Shown: positions 14,178 to 22,307, numbered from the stretch's first letter. The stretch: DNA of 22,378 nucleotides from Bacillota bacterium (GCA_023424785.1 JAFADP010000119.1:1-22378); one strand, 5' to 3'. A program made the numbers and translations. The notes: a model not told the origin generated them from the sequence alone.

Positions 14178-14203
14178 TAAGTTAACCTTGGGGAGAGGAT
14201 AAA

Positions 14204-14992
14204 TTGATACTTGATGAGATAGTAGTAGAGAAGAGAAAAAGAATAGAGGAAAGTAAGAAGATGGTTTCCTTAGAGGAGGTTAAGGCAGAAGCAGAGAGGC
14301 TTATTGATAAAACTGAAGAGAATAAGTTTAAAAATGCCTTAAAAAAGCCTGGGCTTTCTGTAATTGGAGAGTATAAGAAGGCTTCTCCATCTAAGGGGTT
14401 AATACTTCCTGATTTTAATGTAGAAGAAATAGAAAGTCTTTATAGAGAACTTAGAGTTGATGCTTTTTCTGTATTAACAGAAGAGGATTTTTTCAAAGGA
14501 AGTAATGAGAATTTAAAAAAGGTAAAAGCTTTAAGTAATAAGCCGATTTTACGAAAGGATTTTATAATTGATTTTTATCAAATATACGAAGCTAAGGTTT
14601 TGGGAGCCTCAGGAATATTATTAATAGTAGCACAGCTTGGTAATAAATTAAAAGAATTTTATGATGAGTGTGTAAAGTTTAATCTTGAACCACTTATAGA
14701 GGTTCATAATAAAGAGGAATTAGATATAGCATTAGAAGTTGGTGGAGAGATTATAGGAATTAATAATAGAAATTTAAAGACTTTTGTTACCACATTAGAT
14801 ATTACAAAAGATTTAATAGAGTATATTCCAAAGGATAAGGTTATTGTATCAGAAAGTGGAATGCACTCTATAGATGATTTAAGAAGAATAAAGGCTATGG
14901 GAGCAGATGCAGTATTAGTTGGAGAAATGTTTATGAGAAATATTAAAAATGAAGATTTTAAAAAGGAGTTTATAAGATTTAAAGGAGAGTAG
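14204..14992 (+). CDS. trpC: Indole-3-glycerol phosphate synthase
   Basis: TrpC closes the indole ring, turning CdRP into indole-3-glycerol phosphate. The 262-residue TIM barrel starts at TTG 14204, supported by a GGGGAGAGG site and the family-typical start MILDEIVVEKRKR. Catalytic segments are IGEYKKASPSKG (Glu56, Lys58), ILRKDFIIDFYQIYEA (Lys118), LEPLIEVHN, GINNRNLKTF and VSESGMHSIDD. It is a separate protein, not fused with TrpF. The rare TTG start may lower its translation compared with trpD and trpF, which use ATG. One base separates it from trpF. Confidence 0.96.
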   Translation: MILDEIVVEKRKRIEESKKMVSLEEVKAEAERLIDKTEENKFKNALKKPGLSVIGEYKKASPSKGLILPDFNVEEIESLYRELRVDAFSVLTEEDFFKGSNENLKKVKALSNKPILRKDFIIDFYQIYEAKVLGASGILLIVAQLGNKLKEFYDECVKFNLEPLIEVHNKEELDIALEVGGEIIGINNRNLKTFVTTLDITKDLIEYIPKDKVIVSESGMHSIDDLRRIKAMGADAVLVGEMFMRNIKNEDFKKEFIRFKGE

Positions 14993-14993
14993 T

Positions 14994-15620
14994 ATGCTAG
15001 TAAAAATATGTGGCATAACCAATATAAATGAAGTTAAAGCTCTTAATGAGTTGAAGCCAGAATATATGGGACTTGTTTTTACAGATAGTAAGAGAAAGGT
15101 ATCTATAAAAAAGGCAAACTTATTATTAAGCAATTTAAATAAGGATATAAAATCTGTAGGAGTATTTAGAAATAATTCTATAGCTTATATATTAGAAGTT
15201 GTTGAAAATACTCCTATAGATATAATACAGTTACATGGACACGAAGATAATTACTTTATTGAAGAATTAAAGAAAAAGACAAGTCGTGAAATATGGAAGG
15301 CTGTTGGTATAGCTTCAAAAGAAGACTTAATTAAAGCTCTAAATTATAAAGTAGATACATTATTACTAGATGGAAGTAACCCAGGTAGTGGAGAAATATT
15401 TCCATGGGAATGCTTAGAGGGAATATCTATAAATAAAAGAATATTTTTAGCTGGAGGCATTAATGAAAATAATGTATTAGAGGCAATAGAAAAAGTAAAG
15501 CCTCATGGAATAGATACATCTTCAGGAGTAGAAGTTATTAATGAAAATGGAGTAAGAAGTAAAAGTAAAGAAAAGATAAAAATATTAATTAATAAGGTGA
15601 GGGAAAATAATGAAAGGTAG
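14994..15620 (+). CDS. trpF: Phosphoribosylanthranilate isomerase
   Basis: TrpF carries out the Amadori rearrangement of phosphoribosylanthranilate to CdRP. The 208-residue barrel has the general base Cys6 (KICGITN) and general acid Asp126 (TLLLDGSNPGSG). It also has MGLVFTDSKRKVS, VGVFRN, IQLHGHED and the phosphate-binding LAGGINENNV and GIDTSSGVE. Its AAAGGAG ribosome site lies within the end of trpC, one base separates the two genes, and its own end overlaps trpB by 11 nt, so coupled translation is likely. Order C-F matches the reaction channel, though TrpF acts before TrpC. Confidence 0.96.
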   Translation: MLVKICGITNINEVKALNELKPEYMGLVFTDSKRKVSIKKANLLLSNLNKDIKSVGVFRNNSIAYILEVVENTPIDIIQLHGHEDNYFIEELKKKTSREIWKAVGIASKEDLIKALNYKVDTLLLDGSNPGSGEIFPWECLEGISINKRIFLAGGINENNVLEAIEKVKPHGIDTSSGVEVINENGVRSKSKEKIKILINKVRENNER

Positions 15621-16785
15621 ATTTAACGAATTTGGAGGACAATATGTTCCAGAAACACTAATGAATGCATTACAAGAATTAGAAGAGGAATATGAGAAAG
15701 CCATAGATGATGAAAAATTTATGGATGAATATAAATATTATTTAAAAGAATATGTAGGTAGACCAAGCTCTTTAGATTATGCAGAAAATATGACTAAGGA
15801 TTTAGGTGGAGCTAAAATCTACTTAAAAAGAGAAGATTTAAATCACACAGGAGCTCATAAAATTAATAATGCTATAGGACAAATTTTACTTGCAAAAAGA
15901 ATGGGGAAAAAGAAAATAGTTGCAGAAACAGGAGCAGGACAACATGGTGTTGCAACAGCTACAGTTGCAGCAAAATTTAAAATGGAATGTAAAATATTTA
16001 TGGGTGAAGAAGATGTAAAAAGACAAGCTCTAAATGTTAAGAAAATGGAGCTTTTAGGCGCAGAAGTTGTACCTGTTATGAGTGGGAATAGAACTCTTAA
16101 AGATGCTGTAAATGAAGTTATAAGATATTGGGTTTCAAATGTAGAAGATACATACTATGTAATGGGAACAGCAGCAGGACCACATCCATATCCAGTAATG
16201 GTTAAAGAATTCCAAAGAATTATTGGTGATGAAGCTATGAATCAAGTTTTAGAAAAGGAAGGGAAATTACCAAAAGCAGTTATAGCACCTGTTGGAGGGG
16301 GAAGTAATTCCATAGGTATATTTGCTCCATTTATAGATAAGAAAGAAGTTGAACTTATTGGAGTTGAAGGAGCAGGAAGAGGTATTGAAACAGGAGAACA
16401 TGCTGCCTCTCTTCAAGCAAAAACTAAAGGAGTACTTCATGGAATGATGAGTTATGTTCTTAAGAATGATGATGGACAAATTATGGAGGCTTATTCAATA
16501 TCAGCAGGACTTGATTATCCATCAGTAGGGCCAGAACATGCATATTTATGTGAAACTGGAAGAGCTAAATATGTAGCAATAAGAGATAATGAAGCAATGG
16601 ATGCTCTACTTTATTTAACTAAAATAGAAGGAATTATTCCAGCTATAGAATCAGCTCATGCAGTAGCTTATGCTATGAAATATGCAAAAACTCTTTCTAA
16701 AGATGATGTTATTATTATAAATATTTCTGGAAGAGGAGATAAGGACATGGATACTGTACTAAAATATTTGGAGGAAAATAAGTAA
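15610..16785 (+). CDS. trpB: Tryptophan synthase beta subunit
   Basis: TrpB makes tryptophan from indole and serine with pyridoxal phosphate. The 391 residues show the PLP-binding Lys84 in HTGAHKINNAIGQ, catalytic Glu106 in VAETGAGQHGVATA, the phosphate loop PVGGGSNSIG and the region GLDYPSVGPEHAYL. The N-terminus RFNEFGGQYVPETLMNAL is the TrpB1 type that pairs with TrpA, not the TrpB2 stand-alone type. ATG 15610 lies in the end of trpF, with AAGGTGAGGG before it. Confidence 0.97.
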   Translation: MKGRFNEFGGQYVPETLMNALQELEEEYEKAIDDEKFMDEYKYYLKEYVGRPSSLDYAENMTKDLGGAKIYLKREDLNHTGAHKINNAIGQILLAKRMGKKKIVAETGAGQHGVATATVAAKFKMECKIFMGEEDVKRQALNVKKMELLGAEVVPVMSGNRTLKDAVNEVIRYWVSNVEDTYYVMGTAAGPHPYPVMVKEFQRIIGDEAMNQVLEKEGKLPKAVIAPVGGGSNSIGIFAPFIDKKEVELIGVEGAGRGIETGEHAASLQAKTKGVLHGMMSYVLKNDDGQIMEAYSISAGLDYPSVGPEHAYLCETGRAKYVAIRDNEAMDALLYLTKIEGIIPAIESAHAVAYAMKYAKTLSKDDVIIINISGRGDKDMDTVLKYLEENK

Positions 16786-16786
16786 T

Positions 16787-17563
16787 ATGAATAGAATAGA
16801 TAAAGTATTTAATAAATTAAACGAAGAAAATAAAAAAGCACTTATACCATTTATATCAAATGGAGATCCAACAATAGAAAAGACAGTTAAAACAATATTA
16901 AAACTTGAGAAAAAAGGAGCTAATATTGTAGAAATAGGAATTCCATTTTCAGATCCCCTTGCAGATGGTCCAGTTATTCAAGAAAGCTATATAAGAGCGT
17001 TAAAAGGTGGAGTAAAGGTTAAAGATATTTTTAAGGTGGGAAAAGAAGTAAGAAAATCTAGTGAAATTCCGCTAGTTATAATGGTATACTATAACTTAAT
17101 TTATAATTATGATGTTAATAATTTTTTAAAAAAAGCAGGAGAAGTAGGGTTTGATGGGCTTATTGTTCCTGATATTCCTCTTGAAGAAAGAGCAGAACTT
17201 AAAGAAAAATGTAAAGCTAATGGTATATATTTAATTCCATTAGTAGCTCCAACATCAAAAGATAGAATTAAGAAAATAACTACAGGAGCAAAAGGTTTTG
17301 TTTACTGTGTATCTTCAAATGGAACAACAGGAGAAAGAAGCAAACTAAGTTCAGATATAAATGAGTATTTAAATACAGTTAAGGAAAATACAAATGTTCC
17401 AATATGCTTAGGGTTTGGTATTTCATCTAGAGAAGTGGTTAAAGAAGTTAAAGATCACTGTGATGGAGTAATTGTTGGAAGTGCAGTAGTTAGAAGATTA
17501 AATGAAGATAGAAAAGATGCTTTTGAATTTGTAAAAGGCCTTAGAGAAGAATTAGATTTATAG
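16787..17563 (+). CDS. trpA: Tryptophan synthase alpha subunit
   Basis: TrpA splits indole-3-glycerol phosphate to indole, which is channelled to TrpB. The 258-residue barrel has catalytic Glu49 and Asp60 in IVEIGIPFSDPLADGPVIQ. Further marks are GLIVPDIPLEE, the KGFVYCVSSNGTTGER loop and GFGISSREVV...GVIVGSAVV for phosphate binding. It begins one base after the trpB stop, with GGAGG 12 nt upstream, a rather long spacing. It is the last gene of the operon and is followed by a terminator. Confidence 0.97.
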   Translation: MNRIDKVFNKLNEENKKALIPFISNGDPTIEKTVKTILKLEKKGANIVEIGIPFSDPLADGPVIQESYIRALKGGVKVKDIFKVGKEVRKSSEIPLVIMVYYNLIYNYDVNNFLKKAGEVGFDGLIVPDIPLEERAELKEKCKANGIYLIPLVAPTSKDRIKKITTGAKGFVYCVSSNGTTGERSKLSSDINEYLNTVKENTNVPICLGFGISSREVVKEVKDHCDGVIVGSAVVRRLNEDRKDAFEFVKGLREELDL

Positions 17564-17567
17564 TATT

Positions 17568-17607
17568 AAAAGTGTGAAGTTATAAAATAATAGCTTCGCA
17601 CTTTTTT
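17568..17607 (+). terminator. Terminator of the trp operon
   Basis: A stem of about 15 bp (from 17568 to about 17583, pairing with about 17589-17604, one G-U pair) closes a short loop and ends in six T. Confidence 0.85.
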
Positions 17608-17637
17608 AGATGTATTTAAGTAATTTATATTATATAT

Positions 17638-17666
17638 TTGACCATTGCATTTATTAGATGTAATAT
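17638..17666 (+). promoter_or_regulatory. Promoter of the small helical protein gene
   Basis: TTGACC (17638-17643), a 17-nt spacer and TAATAT (17661-17666). TATAAT at 17664-17669 is an alternative -10 with a 20-nt spacer. Confidence 0.5.
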
Positions 17667-17703
17667 AATAAAAATATAACTATTTATATGGAGGAATTAT
17701 AAA

Positions 17704-18006
17704 ATGCCAAAGAAGACAAGTAGAAATAGTGACTTTTTAAGCTTAGCAAAAGAAAGTACATCACCTAAAATATATACTTTATTAGTACATTTAATAAATG
17801 ATGATAGAAAAGACTTAGCTGAATTAGTTATGAAAATAGATTATTTATTAGAATATACAAGTAGATGTATTAAAGATAGAGATTTTAGAGAAGCTAAAAC
17901 TACAATAAAGTCTGTAAAGGAAAGAATAGATATTTTAGAAAAAGAAAATGTAGATACAGAATATATAAATTATTTATATGAAGGTATAAATAATAAAATA
18001 AAGTAA
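17704..18006 (+). CDS. Small helical protein of unknown function
   Basis: ATG 17704 has GGAGG 9 nt upstream, and a good promoter precedes it, so this is a real gene. The 100 residues are highly charged and appear fully helical. There is a basic start (MPKKTSRN), a hydrophobic segment YTLLVHLINDDRKDLAELVMKIDYLLEY, and a heptad-like C-terminal helix VKERIDILEKENVDTEYINYLYEGI that could form a coiled coil. There is one Cys, no signal peptide, membrane segment or enzymatic motif. I do not recognise a family. It sits between the trp terminator and a convergent TtcA-like gene and is probably transcribed alone. Confidence 0.75.
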   Translation: MPKKTSRNSDFLSLAKESTSPKIYTLLVHLINDDRKDLAELVMKIDYLLEYTSRCIKDRDFREAKTTIKSVKERIDILEKENVDTEYINYLYEGINNKIK

Positions 18007-18010
18007 AAAA

Positions 18011-18031
18011 ATGACTAGTAAATCTAGTCAT
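18011..18031. terminator. Bidirectional terminator between convergent genes
   Basis: ATGACTAG (18011-18018) pairs with CTAGTCAT (18024-18031). T-rich sequence follows on the plus strand and a seven-T run on the minus strand. Confidence 0.75.
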
Positions 18032-18034
18032 CTT

Positions 18035-18754
18035 TTATTTTATTTCATTCTTATCCCATATAAATAGTTGTTCAGAATTAGTTAAACATCCAAAAAGGTT
18101 CTTTTTGAATCCAGGTATTTTTGAATTTAAATCTTTTATTAGAGTTTTCATATCCTCACGTTTAGTTTTTCCATCAGCAGGACATGGATTTTTTATTATA
18201 GGATAGTTATTTTTTTTGGCTAAGCTTCTAATTGAGCTTTCTTCAATATAAATCATTGGTCTAATAAGAGAAAGATTATTTTTAGCCATATAGCTTTTAG
18301 GTGAAAAGCAATTAATACGTCCTTCATAACACATAGAAAGCATTAAAGTTTCTAGAGCATCATCTTTATGATGGCCTAAGGCTATTTTATTACATCCTAG
18401 TTTTTCAGCATTATCATTTAAAGCACCTCTTCTTAAGTTGGCACAAAGAGAACAAGGATTTTTTTCTTTTCTTAAATCAAAAACAATTTCCTTAATATTA
18501 GTATGTATTTCATAAAAAGGAACATCTAAATCCTTACAAAGTTTATGAAGCGGAGAATTATCAACACCTCCTGGATTTAATGTTATAGCAATAAGCTCGA
18601 AGTTTTCTGGTGAAAATTTTTTGTAAGTGCTTAAAAGATGAAGTAAAGTTAAGCTATCCTTTCCACCAGAAAGTCCTACAGCTATTTTATCGTTATTCTC
18701 TATAAGATTATAGTCATTAATAGCTTGACGCATTTTACTTAATAATTTTTGCAT
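18035..18754 (-). CDS. TtcA-like tRNA 2-thiocytidine synthetase
   Basis: This 239-residue protein is an ATP-pyrophosphatase of the TtcA/TtuA type, which adds sulfur to a base of tRNA (s2C32 for TtcA). It has the PP-loop SGGKDS (29-34, VGLSGGKDSLTLLHL) and a Cys pair C102-x2-C105 in NPCSLCANLRRG. A further Cys192 in IIKNPCPADGKTKRE completes the three-Cys set that holds the [4Fe-4S] cluster, and LGHHKDDALETLML is also present. It lacks the zinc fingers of TtuA. The Cys set fits TtcA, but the modified base is not proven. A GGAGG site precedes the ATG at 18754. It is transcribed leftward, divergent from the lipoprotein gene at 18865. Confidence 0.85.
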   Translation of the reverse strand: MQKLLSKMRQAINDYNLIENNDKIAVGLSGGKDSLTLLHLLSTYKKFSPENFELIAITLNPGGVDNSPLHKLCKDLDVPFYEIHTNIKEIVFDLRKEKNPCSLCANLRRGALNDNAEKLGCNKIALGHHKDDALETLMLSMCYEGRINCFSPKSYMAKNNLSLIRPMIYIEESSIRSLAKKNNYPIIKNPCPADGKTKREDMKTLIKDLNSKIPGFKKNLFGCLTNSEQLFIWDKNEIK

Positions 18755-18830
18755 AAAAGCCTCCTAATAATAAAAAAAAATATTAAATATAATTAATATT
18801 ACTTTATTTTTAAATATTTTTAAAGTATAG

Positions 18831-18836
18831 TATAAT
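18831..18836 (+). promoter_or_regulatory. -10 element of the lipoprotein gene
   Basis: TATAAT at 18831-18836 lies 28 nt before ATG 18865. The -35 position is T-rich but not recognisable. A promoter for the divergent ttcA-like gene in this 110-nt gap could not be placed with confidence. Confidence 0.4.
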
Positions 18837-18864
18837 TATAATAAAAGGAGGATGAGGATTTAAA

Positions 18865-19494
18865 ATGAATAAGAAAAAAATATTAACAATAATTACAATA
18901 TTAACTATATCAACATCTTTAGTAGTTGGATGTGGAAAAAAAGAAGGGGCAGATAATAATACTAACAATACTAAAGATACTACTATTACTACTGATAAAG
19001 TAATAGAAGAAACTTCTACAGAGAATATTACAGAAAGTCAAGAACCAGGGATGGAAAAGGTAGATGTTGAAGAAGAGTTAAAAAAGGATAATACAGTTGG
19101 TAACGCATACTACTTAAAAAAAGAAGTTAAAGAAGATGCTGAAAATGTACAAGAAGAAATGTTTGCACTTGTTGATGAAGCTGGAATAGCTAATAGAGAA
19201 ATTATTTTAACTAATGAAAAATCTAATGGCAATACATTAGTAGCATTATACTCAGATGAAACTTTAAAAAATGTAAAGCTATATACAATTGATTCAGACA
19301 AGCTAGCTGCAGCAAATAACGATATGGCTACTTATGTAGAAAGCTCATTAGATGGAACTGAAAGTGTTGATATAGCAGATACTGTAGAATCAGATGTTTT
19401 TACGGTAATTAGATGTACAGCATCAGAAACTCCAACTCAAGTTTTAGTTTGGGAAAATGAAGCAGGGGAAAAGAGTTACATAGAAGTTAAGTAA
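18865..19494 (+). CDS. Lipoprotein of unknown function
   Basis: The 209-residue product has a typical lipoprotein signal: MNKKK, a hydrophobic stretch, and SLVVGC with Cys23 as the lipidated residue. Residues 26-65 are a low-complexity linker rich in Asn, Thr and Glu, suiting a tether on the outer membrane face. The C-terminal domain (about 75-209) has NAYYLKKEV, MFALVDEAGI, NTLVALYSDETLKNVKLYTID and VLVWENEAGEKSYIEVK, which look like alternating strands of a small beta-rich fold. I do not recognise the family. AAAGGAGG precedes the start. A terminator follows, so it stands alone. The gene next to it makes a cell-wall L,D-transpeptidase, but no functional link is shown. Confidence 0.8.
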   Translation: MNKKKILTIITILTISTSLVVGCGKKEGADNNTNNTKDTTITTDKVIEETSTENITESQEPGMEKVDVEEELKKDNTVGNAYYLKKEVKEDAENVQEEMFALVDEAGIANREIILTNEKSNGNTLVALYSDETLKNVKLYTIDSDKLAAANNDMATYVESSLDGTESVDIADTVESDVFTVIRCTASETPTQVLVWENEAGEKSYIEVK

Positions 19495-19501
19495 TTAATG
19501 T

Positions 19502-19545
19502 AAAAAAAGGCTGCATCAAAATAAATTTTGATGTAGCCTTTTTTT
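19502..19545. terminator. Strong terminator after the lipoprotein gene
   Basis: A 20-bp stem (19502-19521 with 19526-19545, one G-U pair) with a four-base loop, an A-run on one side and a T-run on the other. Confidence 0.9.
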
Positions 19546-19661
19546 AAGATTAATTTTTGGCTCTAATAAAATAATATGTTGGGTATATGTAAAAATACAA
19601 CTCAAATAAATGTTAATATTTTCAAAATATATAACAAATATATGGTTAAATTATACTTGTG

Positions 19662-19670
19662 TGGTATAAT
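19662..19670 (+). promoter_or_regulatory. Extended -10 promoter of the L,D-transpeptidase gene
   Basis: TGG-TATAAT (19662-19670) is an extended -10. The -35 at 19642-19647 (ATGGTT) is poor, which extended -10 promoters tolerate. The leader to ATG 19732 is about 55 nt. I see nothing else in the 19546-19731 gap. Confidence 0.5.
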
Positions 19671-19731
19671 TAAGTAAGATGTTAGAAATTTTATAAGGTG
19701 TATTATTTAGCACTAGGGGGAATACAAATTT

Positions 19732-21153
19732 ATGGAGAGAGTAAGACGAGTAGAATCTATTTTAATTGGACTAAGAAAAAGGAAATCACTTATAATAAAA
19801 AGTATTTTAATTACCTTATTTATTTTATTTATTTTATATGCAAGTATATCCATATACTTTTTTAGTCATTTTAGTATAAACTCTAAAATTAATGGAGTAG
19901 ATGTTTCTTGGAAATCTGTTGAGGACGCTAATAAACTATTATTGTCTCATCTAGAGAACTATTCATTAAAAATTGAAACAAGAAATAATGATAAAGAAAT
20001 GATTTATGGTAAAGATATTGATTTAAATTATAATATAGAAGGGGAAGTAAAAAAGCTAAAAGATAAACAAAATTCATTTTCTTGGATAAAAAATTTATTT
20101 ACGAATGAAATTAATGAAATGCAAGTTTCAGTTTCTTATAGTGATGATTTATTAAATGAAGTTATAAATTCTCTTGATTGCTTAGATGAAGATAATTTAA
20201 TAGAACCTCAAAATGCATCATTTGAATATGAGGATGGTAAGTATAATATATTAAAAGAAGTTAAAGGAACTAAAATAGACACAGATATTTTATATAAGAG
20301 CATTGCTGAAGCAATTAAAGATGGAAAATCAAGTATTAACTTAGATAAAGCTAACTGTTATGTAGAGCCAAAGTATAAAATGGATTCAAAAAAGGTTATA
20401 GAGACTAAAGAAACATTAGATAAATATGTAGGTGTTACTATAACATATAATTTTGGAGATGATAACGAAGTTTTAAATGGAGATATAATTCATAACTGGC
20501 TTGTAATTGATGATGACCTTAATATTACATTTGATAAAGTGATAATGATGGATTATGTAACTGCTTTAGCAAAAACATACAATACTTTTGGAAGTACAAG
20601 AGAATTTAAAAATCATGCAGGAAATATAATACAAGTAAGTGGTGGAGATTATGGATGGGTTATTGATAAAAATCAAGAAGTTTTAGACTTAATTGAAAAT
20701 ATAAAAGCATGTAAAGATATTACTAAAGAACCTGCATATTCACAAAAAGCTCAAACAAGAGGAAGTAATGATATAGGAGATTGGTATGTTGAAATAGACT
20801 TAAGCAATCAACATCTATGGCTTTTTAAAGATGGAAATCTTATAGTAGAAAGTGATGTTGTAACAGGAAATACTAGCAGAAATTTCGATACACCAGCAGG
20901 ATTATATCAAGTAACTTATAAAGAAAGAAATGCCACTTTAAGAGGAGAAGGATACAGTACTCCAGTAAGTTTTTGGATACCTTTTAATGGGAATATAGGT
21001 ATGCATGATGCAGATACTTGGAGATATGGCGTATATGGTGGTAATATTTATACTTATAATGGATCACATGGATGTGTAAACTTACCATATAGTGCAGCAG
21101 AAACAATATATAATAATATTGAGGCTGGAATCCCAGTAATTTGCTATAATTAA
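19732..21153 (+). CDS. Membrane-anchored YkuD L,D-transpeptidase
   Basis: The enzyme forms 3-3 peptidoglycan cross-links, or links proteins to the wall, outside the membrane. The 473 residues show a basic cytoplasmic N-terminus (1-21), one transmembrane helix (about 22-45) and an extracellular region (about 50-330). That region has the SKINGVDVSWKSVEDANKLL opening of the peptidoglycan-binding 4-type domain often found before YkuD. A YkuD domain (about 350-471) follows, with WYVEIDLSNQHLWLFKDG, RNFDTPAGLYQV, FWIPFNGNIGMHDA and the catalytic GSHGCVNLP (His446, Cys448). It lacks a cleavable signal, so it stays anchored. RBS AGGGGGAA precedes ATG 19732. It is monocistronic. The enzyme type is secure; its exact wall role is not. 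Confidence 0.93.
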   Translation: MERVRRVESILIGLRKRKSLIIKSILITLFILFILYASISIYFFSHFSINSKINGVDVSWKSVEDANKLLLSHLENYSLKIETRNNDKEMIYGKDIDLNYNIEGEVKKLKDKQNSFSWIKNLFTNEINEMQVSVSYSDDLLNEVINSLDCLDEDNLIEPQNASFEYEDGKYNILKEVKGTKIDTDILYKSIAEAIKDGKSSINLDKANCYVEPKYKMDSKKVIETKETLDKYVGVTITYNFGDDNEVLNGDIIHNWLVIDDDLNITFDKVIMMDYVTALAKTYNTFGSTREFKNHAGNIIQVSGGDYGWVIDKNQEVLDLIENIKACKDITKEPAYSQKAQTRGSNDIGDWYVEIDLSNQHLWLFKDGNLIVESDVVTGNTSRNFDTPAGLYQVTYKERNATLRGEGYSTPVSFWIPFNGNIGMHDADTWRYGVYGGNIYTYNGSHGCVNLPYSAAETIYNNIEAGIPVICYN

Positions 21154-21173
21154 TAAATATATATAATTTAGAA

Positions 21174-21209
21174 TTGGCCATATAGGAATAGTTATTTCTA
21201 TATGGCCAA
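21174..21209. terminator. Bidirectional terminator between transpeptidase and recombinase-like genes
   Basis: A 14-bp stem (21174-21187 with 21196-21209, one G-U pair) has an 8-nt loop and is followed by GTTTTATTTT on the plus strand. It lies only 4 nt from the stop of the minus-strand gene. Confidence 0.75.
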
Positions 21210-21212
21210 GTT

Positions 21213-22121
21213 TTATTTTATAGAATTTAGAGGATTATCTTTAATTTTCATATATTGTTTAACATTTTTTTGACCAGTTAAAGTTTGAAGTTGAAGTTCA
21301 TCTTCAATAACATCACCCATAGCATACATAAAGCTTGCACGTAAATTTTGGGCAGTATAAGCAGTAGGTAAATTACATGCAATAACAGCTTTTCTAAAAG
21401 CTATTTGGAAGGATCTTATAGTTTTTGGAGTACCAAAGTTATTTAAGAATAAATACTCAGAATTAGTTTTAATAGTACTTCTTAATGATAAATAATCTTT
21501 TAAATCAACATATAATGTATCAACTATAGGATAAGCTACATTTTCATTATTAATATTAATGATAATAAGCTTTCTATCCATATTTAAGTTACTTACTTTT
21601 AATTTAAATACTTCTGTTACCTTAATACCACATGTCATTATTATTTTACATATGCAAACTTCACGTATTCCATAATTATTTTCTCTAAGCTTACTAATAA
21701 TTAAATTAATATCACTATATTTAATATATTGTGGAGGAGTTTGCTCCATTTTTATCTTAGGAACTTGAAGTGCTATGTTATAATCAAAAATTCCAGGGTG
21801 ATAATTACAAATATATTTAATTAATAATCTTATGGAAACAAGTTTTGAGTTAACTGTAATATCCTTATTTTTTATTACATTCTTACAAAAATCTAAGAAT
21901 TCTTGAATATGGCTTTCTTTTAAATCCTTAATAGTAAAGTCAGTATCTTTATATTTTAAATAAAGATATTTATCAAATAAGTGAATATTATAATAAAGAA
22001 CTTTATAAGAATCCATATTGATTTCTTCACCACACTTATCTAAATGTCTTTTATATTTATATAAATATTCACTAAGTATATAGTCTATAGTAGGGTAACT
22101 TTCAAATTCAATTCTGTCCAT
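21213..22121 (-). CDS. Tyrosine-recombinase-like protein with degenerate active site
   Basis: The 302 residues have the two-part layout of phage-integrase-type recombinases. An N-terminal SAM-like core-binding helical domain (about 10-110) contains FDKYLYLKY and HIQEFLDFCKNV. A catalytic-type domain (about 130-295) follows. At the Arg I position (usually TGLRxSEL) it has CGIKVTEVFKL, so Lys167. At the HxxR box it has QNLRASF, keeping Arg261 but with Gln258 for His. The LGH box reads LTGQKNV (Gln284). A Tyr290 at QYMKI could be the nucleophile. Three changed residues suggest that strand exchange is impaired or lost and that the protein may only bind DNA. The weak site GGTG precedes ATG. It lies next to the end of a tnpB gene. 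No att site was identified. Confidence 0.75.
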   Translation of the reverse strand: MDRIEFESYPTIDYILSEYLYKYKRHLDKCGEEINMDSYKVLYYNIHLFDKYLYLKYKDTDFTIKDLKESHIQEFLDFCKNVIKNKDITVNSKLVSIRLLIKYICNYHPGIFDYNIALQVPKIKMEQTPPQYIKYSDINLIISKLRENNYGIREVCICKIIMTCGIKVTEVFKLKVSNLNMDRKLIIININNENVAYPIVDTLYVDLKDYLSLRSTIKTNSEYLFLNNFGTPKTIRSFQIAFRKAVIACNLPTAYTAQNLRASFMYAMGDVIEDELQLQTLTGQKNVKQYMKIKDNPLNSIK

Positions 22122-22162
22122 GTAAACACCGTTACTGAAAACTTATAAAAATCTATAAAAAT

Positions 22163-22177
22163 ACATAAACTTTATGT
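22163..22177. repeat. 7-1-7 inverted repeat between recombinase-like gene and tnpB end
   Basis: ACATAAA-C-TTTATGT is perfect. It lies 42 nt upstream of the recombinase-like gene and could be a subterminal hairpin of the IS605-type element's right end, or an operator of that gene. Confidence 0.35.
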
Positions 22178-22189
22178 TTCATTCCTTTT

Positions 22190-22307
22190 TCAATGTATCT
22201 GTTTTAGTAATAGATAAATCTATTACTAATTGTATTTGATATGATACTCCTAAGGCGTAAATTCCCGACTAACGTATCGGTACATATCAATAGTGTTGTT
22301 TAGGTAA
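22190..22307 (-). ncRNA. Candidate omega-RNA / right-end structured region of the tnpB element
   Basis: In IS200/IS605 elements the guide RNA of TnpB comes from the 3' end of tnpB and the right end. This stretch, just after the tnpB stop, is unusually rich in stems. They are: 22204-22215 with 22218-22229 (12 bp), TTGATATG 22236-22243 with 22283-22290, GATAC 22243-22247 with 22274-22278, and ATCAATAG 22286-22293 with 22313-22320, which reaches back into tnpB. The boundaries and the guide junction cannot be fixed by eye. This is position-based inference, not a covariance match. Confidence 0.3.

Noticed and set aside
20984..21181. 65-codon minus-strand frame rich in Tyr and His
   Set aside because: It is antisense to the catalytic region of the L,D-transpeptidase, where Tyr/Asn/Gly codons produce such a pattern.
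22240..22307. Frameshifted continuation of TnpB reading YRYVSREFTP on the minus strand
   Set aside because: The words look TnpB-like, but reaching them needs a frameshift past a stop soon after the conserved motif. The structured-RNA/right-end reading explains the region equally well.
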